From positions 672,775-736,774 of the forward strand of contig BCKT01000012.1 in assembly GCA_003116875.1 (NCBI GenBank): a stretch of DNA of 64,000 bases. Reading direction: 5' to 3'. The stretch comes from Takashimella koratensis (lineage: Eukaryota > Basidiomycota > Tremellomycetes > Trichosporonales > Tetragoniomycetaceae). Below the pieces are notes generated by a model. It searched no databases and had not been told where the DNA came from. It saw nothing but the letters and a program-made list of their open reading frames with translations. Position 1 is the stretch's first letter, and each line of letters begins with the position of its first letter. This document shows positions 12,601-24,642 of the stretch, one piece after another. A program made the translations under genes and the position numbers.

Positions 12601-15600
12601 TCTCTCGTTTCCCAACAGCACTGTCGCCAGCGAGAATGACAAGCCATCCCATCTCAACGGCCTTGAGCACCGACTCGGCGATATCCAGGTGAGCGTGGTC
12701 GGTGGTCGTCTCAATGGAGGCAGAGTCGGATCGGCGGATCAGCGAGTGACCCACTTGGTACCACGAGGGCGTGATACTGGGCGTGGGACGAGGGAACGGC
12801 TGTTGTACGCCAAATACCGAGTCGAAGATCTCCTGCACCGCTTCTCGGTCCTTGTCGTTACGGAACCGCTGGAGGTAGACCATACGCAAGAACTCGACCG
12901 GGTGAGGTGACCTCTCGAGCCCGTTCTTCTTGATGAGCAATTGGAACCACCTAAACAGGTCACGCAAGTTGAATTCCCACGGACTACCTTCTCGGCCAAT
13001 CATTCTCGTCACCATCGTTTGTTCGCGGATCACCTCGTTGAACGCGATCATCTGACGGACGACCTCGTCGTCGGCGGTATACAGGCTTCGGCAAATGATC
13101 AAAAGATCCTCGGACGTGTGCTCCTGTAGATAGACTTTGGTGAATCGATTGAGGAAGGACTTCGGCAGACCTTTACGCCCGCCACCTTGCTGCAACGGAT
13201 TCTGAGCAGCAAAGACTCGGAAGTTTGGGTGACGGTCAAACGACTTGCCGAGTTCGGGGATGAACACTGTCCCTCTGTGGTCAAGCACGGCGTTCAATCC
13301 TTCGAGAACCGTTTGTGACGCGAGGTTCATCTCGTCGAGCAGGACCCAGTCGCCCTTCTGCACAGCGTCGAGGAAGGCAGCGTCGCGCCACTGGAACTCG
13401 CCGGCTTGGCCGCCTTCAACGGGGAGATCTGAGCCGAACAAATCGATCAAGTCGGTCTGGTCGGACAAGTTGATACGCTGGAGGTTGAAGCCTGCGACGG
13501 CGGAGAGAGCAGAGACGAGACTTGTTTTGCCAACACCCGGGCTACCCTCCAGCAGGATCGCCTTGGGCAGCTGGCACCCTCGCAATACGCGCATAGCGTT
13601 GAGCGCAGTCGTCGGCGCTTCGAATCGGAAAGCGGATGAATCCGTGACATCGGTGCCACGCTCAACGGCAAACCCGCCGATCGCAAGGGAAGTAGGCGAA
13701 ACGGTGACTTGGAGCGTCGGCTCGATGGTCATCGAACTTGAGCCCAGAGATGCAGCCAGCTCATCAAGACGAGACAGACAATCCCGTCGCAAAGTTGCGA
13801 TTGACGATAGGGAGTTGCCAGCGACCTGAGGCAGAGATTCGAGACCGTCGACAATGACAAGCTGTCCTCCATGGTGCTGGGACGAGCGTCAGTCAAATTG
13901 GGGTTTGGTCACACCGTTGCAAGGCACTCACGAAAGCAGTGGCAACATCGAGAACGCTCTGGCCTATCATCTGATTTCCGAAATTGACCCAAGCCTAAGT
14001 CCGTCAGCTTACATCCCCGGTCCTCTGTGATACCCTACTCACCAAGATATCACGCAGCCCAAGACCTGACGAATCGCCTACTCGCTGCCCAAACCAAGCA
14101 AGGAAATCAAGCACGAGAGGTCCGCATTCCCTCAACTCGTCATGTTTCCAAGACAACTCGATAATTTGTAACAGATCTGCCCTATCATCAAGCGGGGGTA
14201 CCCAAATCTCCGTAAACCTATTCCTCAAAGCTGGAGAGAGTTCTTTCTTGCCGAAATCGCCTCCGGGGTTCATAGTAGCCACAACGTGAAACTTGGGGTG
14301 AGCGACGATGGTTGCTTCGTCGATATCGACTCCGCCCTTTTCGGCAAGGACGAGGGTACGGCCGGGCTCGAGTACCGAGTTGAGTCGTTCAAGAACGGAA
14401 TCGTCGGCGAGGGAAACTTCGTCAAGGAGCATGAGGTCGCCGTTGAGCATCGCGTGGATGAGAGGACCATCAGACCATTCAAACAGCGCAGAGAGGCGTT
14501 TCAGCTCCCCCTGACATTCGGAAGCAAGTCGTTTGTTGGCAACGTCGGGCTGATCTTTGCCTAGCTGGACGCACATGGCCACCAGCTCGTCGTCTGTAGC
14601 CGAGGGGTCGACCGTCGCGACTTGGCTCAATTTCGCGATCACGCGGGCGCGGCGCTCGGCACGGTTTCGCACAGGTCGTTGACTACCAAGGAGGTCGGCT
14701 GTCTCCATGTTTTGGTGACAATTGACGCCGACCAAAGCCTGTTCAAACGCGGCTGCAATCACCTCGCAGATTGACGTCTTGCCGCAACCCGTCTCACCAA
14801 CAAGCAAGACGGGCTCGTCGTGCGCTGCCGCGGCCGCGACAAGCACGAACAACCTCTGCATCGCTTTCGTCCACACCAGCGTTGACGGTGGCATGCTCTT
14901 AAACGGGAGCCGACTGAACGCGCCTTCCGGATTCTCATCAAAGAGTCGATACATCCTCTCCGCGTCGATGGAGACTTTCATAATCTCCTCGATGACCGTC
15001 TTGATCACTGCTTTGTCCTCTTCGTTTCGCCCTCGCTCAGCAAGGAGCATGTACCCGTCCTCTGCGAGCTGCTGGTACCCTACCGCGCCGCGTTCTGCCC
15101 ATCTGAACAAATCACGCAGAGTCGCAAAAGACTGCTTGGACTCGAAGACGCGCGATGCCTGGCGCCGGTGTCGCAGCTCCTCAAAGACCTGGACGATCCG
15201 CTTGGCGTAGGATGGCGCGATCTGGCATCGCTGACACAGGATAGTCTCGAGTTCGTCCTTTGGCACATCGTCAAAGTGGACTTCGAGGAATCGATTCCGG
15301 AAGGCTCGGGAGAGGACTTTACGACCTGCGTACAGACCGGGTGGATTCTGAGTCGCGAAGAGAATAAAGTTGGGATGAGGCTTGATGACTTCCTGAGTCT
15401 CGGGAATGACGAGTTCTCGGTTATCGTCGAGCAATCGGTTCAGCGCTTCGAGAACGTCTGTGGGTGCCAAGTTGAGTTCGTCGAGAACGATCCAGTGGCC
15501 CTGTCGGACGGCAGTAACCAGCAGACCCTCTTGGAAGACCAGGTTCCCAGTCTGCGGGTCGGTAATGTATGTACCGAGGTACTCTTGGATATCGGTATGC

Positions 15601-18600
15601 TCGTGATTGTTGATACGAACGAATCGGTGACCCGTTTGACGCGCGAGAAACTCGACGGCACTTGTCTTACCGGCCGAGGTAGGACCCTGGATGAGAACGG
15701 GGTACCGCTTGGTGAGGATGACGCGCGCGAGGTCGGACAGTTTCGCTTGGACTGAAGGGGTGATGATGTATCTTGACTCGGCGACAGGCGGGAGTGGGCC
15801 CCGCTGTAACCAGAACGGACCGAACCGAACAAAATTGTCGGAATCGGTGCCCGGAGGTAGAGTCGGGATTTGAGCAAGGACCGCACGGGCGTTTTTCATC
15901 GGCGCGAGAATGTACTGTTCGCAAACTTGGTGAGCGCGGCGGGAGCTCGCAACGTCCAGTGACATGGTGAATGCCATCAAGCACCCTTCCCACAGTCCCC
16001 GCCGCAGTCCGAACAGCGGCGCCGATTGAACCGCGAACATGAGCGCCCTTGCCAGCGTACGCATGCTGTAATGCGGAGCAACGTTGGACCCGTCGACAAT
16101 CTCTTTTGTCGACGAAAGGCGCTTGAGGGTGGTATACATTTCGACAACATCGAGAATGGCGGCCTTGTCACCAGCCGCAGCATCGCCAAGGTACTGCTCT
16201 ACGATAGCGACGAGTGCCTCCCTGTCATCGTCTGGCGGGGGCACGTAAAGTTCTGTAAATCTCGCTCGCAAACCCGGCGGGAGGTCTTTCTTCCCCACGT
16301 CGGTGGCCGGGTTCATGCACGCGAACAGCCGGAAATCTGGGTGTCGAGGAATCGGCTCGACATCTCCTCGTTCCGTCAAGACAAGCGACGCCGACGACGC
16401 TTCGAGGATCGTAGAGACGGCTTCCAACGTCTCTTGAGTCGCGAGGTTGACTTCGTCCAGCAAGATCCATTCACCGTTCTTGAGCGCCTTGACTAATGGG
16501 CCCTCAACGAACGAGAAAACCAACTTGGACTTCATCTTGACGTGGTGGAGATCAAAGTCGGCAATATCCACCAACAGGGACTGCCACTGGACCGCGGCTT
16601 TCGCGACCTTGTGTGAGATCTTCCTCCGTTTACGAGGTGACCCAGGCTGGCCAGAAGACGGAGGCGCGTCCTCGGTTTCAGTCTTGGCGAGCTTATCGAC
16701 TGCGCGTTTCGCCGAGGAACTCCATAGGTCCGCACATCGCCCCCATTTCTGTGCGCTCAGCGCCTTTGCCGCGGCTTCGAGATACGCCCCGTTCTGTGCC
16801 TTGCCGACGCTGAATGTCTCCGTGAACAGCTTTTGCCATCGCGAATGCAGGGACCGTGCGGCGGCCGAAGCGTCGACGGGCTTGAACCCGCCTACGAGGT
16901 CGCTCGTTTCCGTTTGCGTCGACAAGTTGAGCGCAGTCATGGACTTGCCAACGAGGGTGGCAAGGTGCTGCACCGCCGTCGTTTTACCTGTTCCCGTCTC
17001 ACCAACGAGGAGCGTGGGCTCAGCCATCGTCACGGCCGCCGCGATGCGTTCAAGCAGAACCAACGATGGGCGCGTCAGAGCGAATGGCTGAGCAGCGGCC
17101 TGTCCTCGGCGTTTAGGTGCGGCGTCCAGACTGTATCGACCCATGTGAATCTGGGATGAGGCACGCACGACCTCAAGTCGGGGTCGTCGAGAATCAAGCA
17201 AGGCAGTGGCTCGCTCAGACTCCAGTCCTATCCGCTCTGCGATGATGTTCGCCATCTCCTGCCTCTTGACCAACGAGCTCGGCTTCGTATCGAGGCACGC
17301 GACGAACGTGTCCACTGCCTCGAGGAAGACCTCGTCCTGAACGACCGGGTTGGCCAAAACACCCGCTGGCGACTGCTCGAGCGCTTCGAGCGAGGCCTGG
17401 GGTGGCAACCTTCGTTCGACTCGAGCACACCATTTCTGCAAATCTCGCAAACCAATGTCCCTCGCTTTGACCTGGCTCGAGCGTTTGGAGAATGGTCGGA
17501 GGTCTTTCCAGATCTCCACCAACGCTGTGGTAAGGGATCGAGGCAGGCGCGAGAACCGGACCGACAGGATCGAGAGAACATCTTCATCCGTTGGTGAGGC
17601 GAGGTAGATCTCGGTGAAATGTTGTTGCCCAAAGAAGGTAGGGGAAGAAGTCTGTTCCTCGGCGACGGTACGAGTTGCGAAAAGTGCAAAGTTATCACCT
17701 GCTTCGACCTCATCACGACCTGGAACCGCGAGCTTTGCGCGACGCCCCACTCGACCAGGTTTTAAGGATCTCGTCAATCCCGTGATGGTAACGAGCATCT
17801 CCAAGCTCGCTTTATCGATATCCTCAAACACCACCCACCTCCCTGCCCTGACCGCCTTGGCGAGAGCGCCTTCCATCCACTCAAACGTCCCCGGCTTGGT
17901 CGGCGACGAGATATACGTGCCTATCAAGCTCTTAACGTCGATTGTCGTGTCGGCGAGAGAGATGGTGAGGATCCGGTTTGTCGGTTGTGCGTTGGGAAAG
18001 AGTTGAGTGGAGAGGTGGTGGATGATGTGTGTCTTGCCGGCCGAGGGAGGGGCGGAGATGAGGATGGGGAGTTGGTGCTGCAGGCAAGGGGCGAGGGAAG
18101 TGATGGCGGAGCTCATAGCGGCGGTAGAGACATGCACAAAGTCGGTCGGCGTCGCGCCGGAGCTTGATCGGCGGAGAAGAGTGGCGCCGACTAGGGCGGA
18201 GCGCTGGCATAGATCTGCCTCGGTGACGGATGGCGTTGAGAGTGGCTCAGAAGTGAGGGGAGTGAATGTGGGGTCTGAGAAAGTCAGATACCTCCTGATA
18301 AGACCAAACAACCGACTCACATGATTCAACCCGTCTAGCCTCGTGCAGCGCCAACAACCACCCATCGACCGCTACGCGGTCAACATTAATCGTTCCGCCT
18401 GATTGCCTTGCAATAGCACCATATCCAACCTGCGCATCGACAGAAGCGACGTCTCCTACCCACTCCTTCTCTACTTCCTCGCGTCGTCTCTCGCTCCATT
18501 TCCTCAGCTTGGCGAGGATCTTGATCGCGAGTAGCCGGACACCTCGATCGGGGTGTTCGGTACGGAGCGCGTGCAGAGGCGATGTGGGCCATTCAAGACG

Positions 18601-19259
18601 GTCGTGAATGGAGGAGTCGGCGACGAGGAGGCGCCAGTAGGCGAGAAGAAGGCTGTGTAGTCGAGGCGCAGGGACGAGGGAGAGGCTGGAGGAAGGGAGT
18701 AGAGTCAAGGGGGATGATCGGAATGGAGAGGACTTGATGAACGCCACAACGAGGCTGCTAGTTGGTCAGTTGTTGTGTGAGTACCCAACTCACCCCCACA
18801 GGTCTCGGCGAGGCTCGGCGATAGACGCAAGAGCAGCTAGCCGCCGCTCCCATTCGTCGTCAGACAGAGGAGAAGAGACGTCCAGCCATCGCGCAAAGAC
18901 GTCTGATGCCAGCGGCGCAAAGCGGGAAGCGACGAGCTCGGTGATGCCGTCGTGAGCTGCGAGCGTAGCGAGAGCGTCGAGAAGGTGAACAGGCGTGGAA
19001 GAATGGCTTGAGCTAGAAGCGTAGCCCTGGATAACCGAGGGGACAGGAACGATGGTAGTTGTGGTTTGGGAGGTAGCGTTTCTAGTTTCCAAGTCTTGGA
19101 GGAAGAGTCGACACCGTTCGTTCAAGTCGAGATGGAGAGGAGAGATGGAGGGTGTTCTAGGGTTTCAGCAAAAGAAACGAGCGATTCAGCTTACGATGAA
19201 GAAGATGACTCCATCTCAACGCTAGGGGATATCTTAGATTTCTCTTCCTGCTCGTCCAT
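3677..19259 (-). CDS. MDN1: Midasin / Rea1, giant dynein-like AAA+ ATPase of 60S ribosome assembly
   Basis: Fourteen exons with 36-60 nt introns give about 4,993 residues (yeast Rea1 is about 4,900). Six AAA+ modules have Walker A motifs near residues 362 (PPSAGKT), 713 (GETGTGKT), 1155 (GPTSAGKT), 1450 (GETGCGKT), 1835 (GSPGVGKT) and 2140 (GDSAVGKRE). Walker B motifs include LLDEVNLA, VLDELNLA, LLDEVSLA and LLDEMNLA. A long linker follows, then an Asp/Glu-rich tail (about 4140-4680) and a C-terminal MIDAS domain with LDDSRSM (DxSxS), a TDV threonine and an ISDG aspartate. Rea1 pulls Ytm1 and Rsa4 off pre-60S particles in the nucleolus and nucleoplasm. The start at 19259 is the first ATG in the frame that splices into exon 2; a longer upstream frame does not splice in phase. 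AAA6 lacks the Ser/Thr after the Walker A Lys, so it may not bind ATP normally. Confidence 0.97.
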
Positions 19260-20024
19260 AGCTGGTCGAGCGTCGAAGAGGTAGCGGTGGTGGTGGTAGT
19301 AGTGGTGGTGAGTTCAAAATTCTGAATCTCCTGGTGCATACGGTTGATGAAATCTTTCATAGTTGCCGAAAATTAACCCCGGTCAATAAAACGTGACGTG
19401 GAGTTTTTACCCTTCTCAAATCTTTACAGAGAGGGGCTTATCAGACACTCTGGCAGACGAAAATGGGTAGAAACTGGGTCGAGGTGTTGATGCTCGTGAC
19501 TATTTCTCTACCTTTCCCTCGCCCGACTCATCTCCCACCCACGCAGCGACAGTCTATGCACGATACCTGACCCATCTCGGTGACCTTTGGCGCTCCAGCG
19601 ACCTTTTACGTCTCTGCCTCTCGTCTCTTTCTCGTCTGCTTTTCCCCTTTCCCCTTTCCCCTTTCCCCTTTCCCCTTTCCCCTCTTCCCTTCCCCACTTC
19701 CCTACGCATCGCGTGTGTACACTGGTTCCTGCTGCCTACAGGATTCAGTGAAGAAAACGGGTGCAACATTGAGGTCCCTTGGTTTGGCGCGCTGACCTTT
19801 CCCCTCCCCTTCTTCGGAAGAGGAGGAATCCAAATTCTGCTCTCTTGGCTGTCTTTACAGATTACACTAGGGGCAGAGTGCGGAAGGCACTGCACATTTC
19901 TCTCTCTTTTACAATTTCCAGTTCCAGAATTCAGATCCCCCGTCTTTCTGTCTGTTCCTCAATCAGGTGCACTCCTGCTATGTGTTTGATGTATACATGA
20001 AAAGATAGATTGAGACGACCATGA
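19260..20024. other. Intergenic region between MDN1 start and KHDC4-like stop
   Basis: These 765 bp hold the MDN1 promoter and leader and the 3' region of the KH-domain gene. They contain a six-copy 7-bp tandem repeat (19641-19682) and an E2F-like TTTGGCGCG at 19783-19791. No gene was recognised. Confidence 0.6.
19641..19682 (+). repeat. (TTTCCCC)6 tandem repeat
   Basis: Six perfect copies of the 7-bp unit TTTCCCC lie in a longer pyrimidine-rich tract, about 380 bp upstream of MDN1. The complement is GGGGAAA repeated, so the purine strand has regularly spaced G4 runs. Confidence 0.95.
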
Positions 20025-20316
20025 CTATGCTGCTTGTTGTTGAGCACCGTCCCCGCCCTGCCCTCCATACTGCGTCGCATACCACGCCTGGACTATATGG
20101 TCGAAAAGGTGAATTACAGTCAGCGCCTATCATCCACCAACACCTAGCCACCCAGTCCACTTGCAAGCCAAGCCGATACTCACACTGCGGGTCGTTGACA
20201 TCGTAGCCGTATGCCGCCCAGTACTGAGCCCACTGGTTGTACTCCTCCGTCCCCGGGGTTGGTGCCGGTCCACCTGCCGCTGCACCTTGACCCTGTGCTG
20301 CCGATGCGTCCGCGCC

Positions 20317-20349
<33 letters not shown>

Positions 20350-21490
20350 GTCTCCGTACCCTCCACCATATCCACCCTGTCCCTGCCCTGCCTGCGAATA
20401 GGACCCGTAGCCCGGTCGATATACTCCACCACCACCGGGTCCTCCGCTGGCCTTCTCGTGCTCCTGGCGCAAGACGACGATCAGGTCCTCGGCAAGAACC
20501 TTGGCTCGCTGCACCTGCTCCTCAGTCGGTGCGCTGTTATTGAAGTCAGCGGCAATCTCTCCAACTAGCCGTGTGAAGAGCCTAAACCAATGAAGCCAAG
20601 ACTCACGCAATGCTGACGTGCATCGCATCGTCCGACTCTCGACCCGTGTCCTGCTCGAGGAACCCAGACCCTCGGCCTTTGATCTGCACCCTTGCTCCCG
20701 TCTCCGCCTGGATATACTTCATGAACATACCCTGTCATCCCACCCCATTGTCAGCTCTACATCCATCTTCCTTCCCTTCTGCTCTCCCAGACAAACACTA
20801 CTCACACCTGGTCCGACGATTTTCGCTCTGATGTTGAAATTCCGGAACGACTCAAGACCAATCTGCAATTTCTCCTCGGGCCACTTGACTCTCTCTCTCC
20901 CCCTATCTGCGACTCCTGGTGGTGGAGGGAGACCGAGTGCTCTGTTCCTCGCGATCAGTGTTCGGTCCTCGATCAGGGGTCCGAGCTCTTGGTTGATGAG
21001 CTCTTCGATCTTGGCGACGGCAGCGTCGAGGATGACTTGCGAGGTAGCGACGACGTGCAGGTAGAGAGGAAGCTCGCCAGGTGGCATACGAGAGCGATCT
21101 GGTGCCCAGACACCTTTCACCTGAACGGAAGCACCAGTCTCGTCTTGGATCTAAGCAAGGCCTCTAGTCAGCCTTCTCCTTTACAGCTACTCCAACATTC
21201 CACCTTTTTTCATCCTCAGCCAAGTCAGCTCCACTCACCTGCTTCGTTGTCGACGCCTTTGTCAGAGCATATCGGTTACGCAGATCATTGACTTCAATGT
21301 CCTTGACATAGTCGCCCTCAAAGTTGTCCCGCTTGACGAGTTCCTGTCCCGAGACACCTGGGCGGAGAGAAGCGGCGATTTTAGCAGCGATGGCGGCGGC
21401 CTGGGCGACAGCGTCGTTGTCGAGCTTGACACCGCCCGAAGCCTCGGCGGCGGCATCGTCCCACTTGCGTTTCCTGGCGTCTGCGTCCAT
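20025..21490 (-). CDS. KHDC4/BLOM7-like KH-domain RNA-binding protein
   Basis: Five exons (21239-21490, 20806-21150, 20607-20731, 20184-20533, 20025-20092) give 379 residues. Two KH-type segments match the KHDC4 family. The first runs from EVNDLRNRYALTK through QDETGASVQVKG to GELPLYLHVVA. The second runs from KLQIGLESFRNFNIRAKIVG through KYIQAETGARVQIKGRGSGF to ESDDAMHVSI. A Gly/Gln/Tyr-rich tail with 11 consecutive Gln follows, then a short W/Y-containing end (QYWAAYGYDV, QAWYATQYGG). Human KHDC4 binds RNA and the Prp19/CDC5L splicing machinery, so a role in pre-mRNA splicing is likely by homology. The gene shares a 326-bp divergent promoter with RPT6. Start: first ATG (MDADARKRKWDD), a basic/acidic leader typical of these proteins. 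Confidence 0.85.
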
Positions 21491-21684
21491 TTTAGTTGCG
21501 GATGGGGATGGGATAAGGGGAGGAAGAGAGTCGAGGAAGTGAGGAGATGAAAAGTGAGGATGTGGGTGATGAAATTGCTGGAGCCAGTCCCCTTGCAGGA
21601 TTGCTAAACGCGACACCGTAGTACACGGTGCCACACTGTTCACCGACGCTGACGATGGCGTCGTTCCAACCATCTCGCACACAC

Positions 21685-21723
<39 letters not shown>

Positions 21724-21816
21724 ACACACCGCGTCGACCTCACTCCGTATCCACCTTCACCTCACTTGATATCATCTCCCAGCAGCACCTCCCTCACCTC
21801 TCTCAACCACCACACC
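21491..21816. promoter_or_regulatory. Divergent promoter region of KHDC4-like and RPT6 with a CA microsatellite
   Basis: Both genes start outward from this 326-bp segment, so it must hold both promoters. A CA dinucleotide run at 21689-21717 and a shorter one at 21719-21729 lie about 90-130 bp upstream of the RPT6 ATG. I see no clear proteasome-associated control element. Confidence 0.7.
21689..21717. repeat. (CA)14 microsatellite
   Basis: An uninterrupted CA run between divergent genes, followed after one T by a second short CA run. Confidence 0.95.
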
Positions 21817-23414
21817 ATGGCCGTAGCAACCGCCGCTCCGATCAAAGCTACGACCGGCGGGATCAAGACTTACTACCAGAACAAGATCGAGGCCGCCGAG
21901 CATGATATCACCAAGAAGACGCAAAACCTTCGGCGTCTCGAGGCCCAGCGCAACGCGCTCAACACGCGAGGTAAGTAGGAGCGAAGATACTAGGTCTTTG
22001 AGGTGCGAAGAGAGGGTGTTCTTGACTGTCAGAGAGGACGAGTTGAATTTGGACACTTAGGACAAGTGCTGACTTTCAACGTCTCTAGTCCGATTGTTGA
22101 GAGAAGAGTTGCAGGTGTTGCAAGAGCCAGGAAGCTATGTCGGCGAGGTTGTCAAGGTGATGGGGAAGAACAAAGTTTTGGTCAAGGTGCAGCCCGAGGG
22201 CAAATACGGTAAGTCTTCGCGCAAGCTATCGGGTCCGCTTGGTCCACTGCGGCGGTTTACCTTGCTAATCCTCTCCTCAGTGGTCGATTTTGCACCTGAT
22301 ATCCCCGTCGCATCGCTCACGCCCAACTTGCGAGTCGCCTTGCGGTCCGACTCGTACCTGCTCCAATCCATCCTTCCTAACAAAGTCGACCCGCTCGTGT
22401 CCTTGATGATGGTGGAGAAGGTCCCTGACTCGACGTACGAGATGGTTGGTGGTCTCGACAAGCAGATCAAGGAGATCAAAGAGGTCATCGAGCTTCCTGT
22501 CAAGCACCCCGAATTGTTCGAAGCCCTCGGTATCGCTCAGCCCAAGGGTGTACTCCTCTACGGTCCCCCTGGAACAGGCAAGACGCTGCTCGCCCGTGCG
22601 GTCGCACACCACACCGACTGCAGGTTTATCCGTGTCTCCGGAAGCGAGTTGGTACAGAAGTACATTGGTGAAGGAAGTAGGATGGTTCGTGAGCTGTTCG
22701 TGATGGCCAGAGAGCACGCGCCGTCCATCATCTTCATGGATGAGATCGACTCGATCGGGTCCTCGCGTGGAGGCAAGAGTGGAGGAGGGAGTGGAGACTC
22801 CGAAGTCCAACGGACAATGCTCGAGTTGCTCAACCAGCTCGACGGGTTCGAGCCGTCCAAGAACATCAAGGTCATCATGGCAACGAACCGAATTGGTAGG
22901 TTGAGGATTGAGCGCAGCGATGGAAACGATTCGAAGTCATACTGACACCCATAGACATCCTCGACTCTGCGCTGTTGCGACCGGGACGTATCGACCGAAA
23001 AATCGAATTCCCACCTCCCAACCCCGAGGCGCGTATCACCATTCTCAAGATCCACTCTCGCAAGGTGAGTCTGGTGTCTGCTTTCTCCCTTCTGTGCTCT
23101 GAGCATGTATTGCAAACCTTCTTCCTGCCCCCTCTTCCGCGGCCTTTTCCAGCCCAATCTGGCTCCTCAGTAACCTAGCGGACCGCTGACTCGCGCAGAT
23201 GTCGCTGCAACGAGGAATCAACTTCCGTTCGCTCGCCGAGAAGATGGGCAATTGCTCTGGTGCCGAGGTTCGCGGTATCTGTACCGAGGCGGGCATGTAC
23301 GCTCTCCGTGAGCGCCGGCAGTACGTTGGACAAGAGGACTTTGAGATGGCCGTTGCCAAGGTGCTCAAGCGAAACGCCGAGGGCAACACGAGTGTGAACA
23401 AGCTCTTCAGCTGA
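21817..23414 (+). CDS. RPT6: 26S proteasome regulatory ATPase subunit Rpt6 (Sug1/PSMC5)
   Basis: Five exons (21817-21970, 22089-22208, 22281-22895, 22955-23064, 23199-23414) give 404 residues, the normal Rpt6 length. In order: an N-terminal coiled coil ([17 protein letters not shown]), an OB fold ([20 protein letters not shown]), a Walker A (GPPGTGKT), the pore loop ([13 protein letters not shown]), a Walker B (IIFMDEIDS), the ISS-like [14 protein letters not shown], the arginine finger segment ([13 protein letters not shown]) and an AAA lid. The N-terminal coil and the [20 protein letters not shown] segment distinguish Rpt6 from the other five Rpt subunits. It unfolds ubiquitylated substrates in the proteasome base. 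The C-terminal NKLFS differs from the more usual KKLWK-type ending, so docking into the core particle pocket may be altered. Confidence 0.97.
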
Positions 23415-23704
23415 GCGAGTGGTAGTTGAGAGAAGTCAGGCGGCGGGCAAAGGGGGAGAAAGGCAGGATTGGAGATGGGAATTAGATAGGACAGGCGAGG
23501 AGAAGGGACCAGGATGGAGGCGAAACAAATCGATTCCTTCAGGTTGTGTAGATATATCGGCGCTGTCCCCTCATAGTCACGATCATGACCATGCAATATC
23601 CGTGCATTGTACATTATACAGACCTCGTATCAAGGTCAACAATTCTCCTGTCCCTCGCGCCCATATGCGCACACTGCTCAAAAGCCTATTTAACGACCCG
23701 TGGT

Positions 23705-24396
23705 CTACCGCACCTCTTCGCCGCCTCCTGCTCCTCGCCCATCTTTCAGCTCGATCCCCTTCATCCCTCCCCCTCCCCCTTCTCTTGCCGCCTCCAGCTC
23801 CGCATCCGTAACTTCTGGCGCGTCGGGGTCAAGTGCGAACTCGCCCATTGTGCGGAGGACCAGGTCAATACTGGAGAGAAAAGCGTTGGTGCATAGTCGT
23901 AGTAGTCGGACGGTGGCTGCGTGGTATGTCCTGTGTAGATGAGATGGGGAGAAGGAGGGAGAGAAGGATAGGGCGGGTTGTGGAATGGCAGAAAGTAGAA
24001 GCGTTAGTAACTTTGTGATAGATGGAGTAGATACAAAGACGAGGTTGACTTACACTACCAACACGTCGTCCTCGATCTCCATGACTCGCTCGATCAGACC
24101 TGCATTCTGTTCGCGATCAACAGCCAGCGCACGCTTAGCTACCACGGCGTGCTCGTGTGTCAAGAACGGTATCCGCACGGTTCTGTAAGCGAGAGCGGGG
24201 TGAGCGATTGACTCGAGGACGGAATGAAGTGGAGGTGGAAAGATGGGGAGAAAGAGGGTTGGGGCGAGGTGGGAGGTGGGAGGTGGGCAGTGGATGTATT
24301 GGAGAGTAGGGGGTGGGAGCAGGGCAGGGGATGAGTAGGGGGATGTCATGGGGATACTCACGCGGAGTGGACTGTGGATGAACCGGGCTCAGACAT
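23705..24396 (-). CDS. PCC1: KEOPS/EKC complex subunit Pcc1 (LAGE3 family)
   Basis: Three exons (24362-24396, 24054-24182, 23705-23930) give 129 residues. The Pcc1/LAGE3 fold signature is clear: TVRIPFLTHEHAVVAKRALA, DDVLVVTYHAATVRLLRLC and NAFLSSIDLVLRTMGEFA. KEOPS makes the universal t6A37 modification of ANN-decoding tRNAs; Pcc1 is the small dimerising subunit that binds Kae1. The third exon uses a CACAG acceptor at 23931, not the nearer GCAG, because only that choice keeps the conserved frame. After the domain comes an unusual Gly-rich tail of about 40 residues, longer than in yeast Pcc1. The gene shares a 246-bp divergent promoter with UBC12. Confidence 0.85.
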
Positions 24397-24642
24397 GGTG
24401 GATGTGGAGGATAGAGCAAGTGCACGAAAATATAGGCTGGGTTCAAGGGTGGGCGGCGGCGGTGTGCGGTGACGGTTCCTGAACCGATTGACGTTGCATC
24501 TTTCCTCCTCCCTCTTGCTCTTTCTCTTCCCATCTAATCATCCCCGTCAATCTCAACACCACTCACCACCTCCTCTTCCATCTACCTACCCTCGTCTCCA
24601 CCTTCATCCCGACTACTATCCCGCACATCGCGTACACCCAGC

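Noticed and set aside
19157..19360. Longer MDN1 N terminus beginning MKDFINRMHQ at 19360
   Set aside because: That frame enters the 38-nt intron in the wrong phase for exon 2. The frame starting at 19259 (MDEQEEKSK) splices correctly into LNERCRLFLQDLE.
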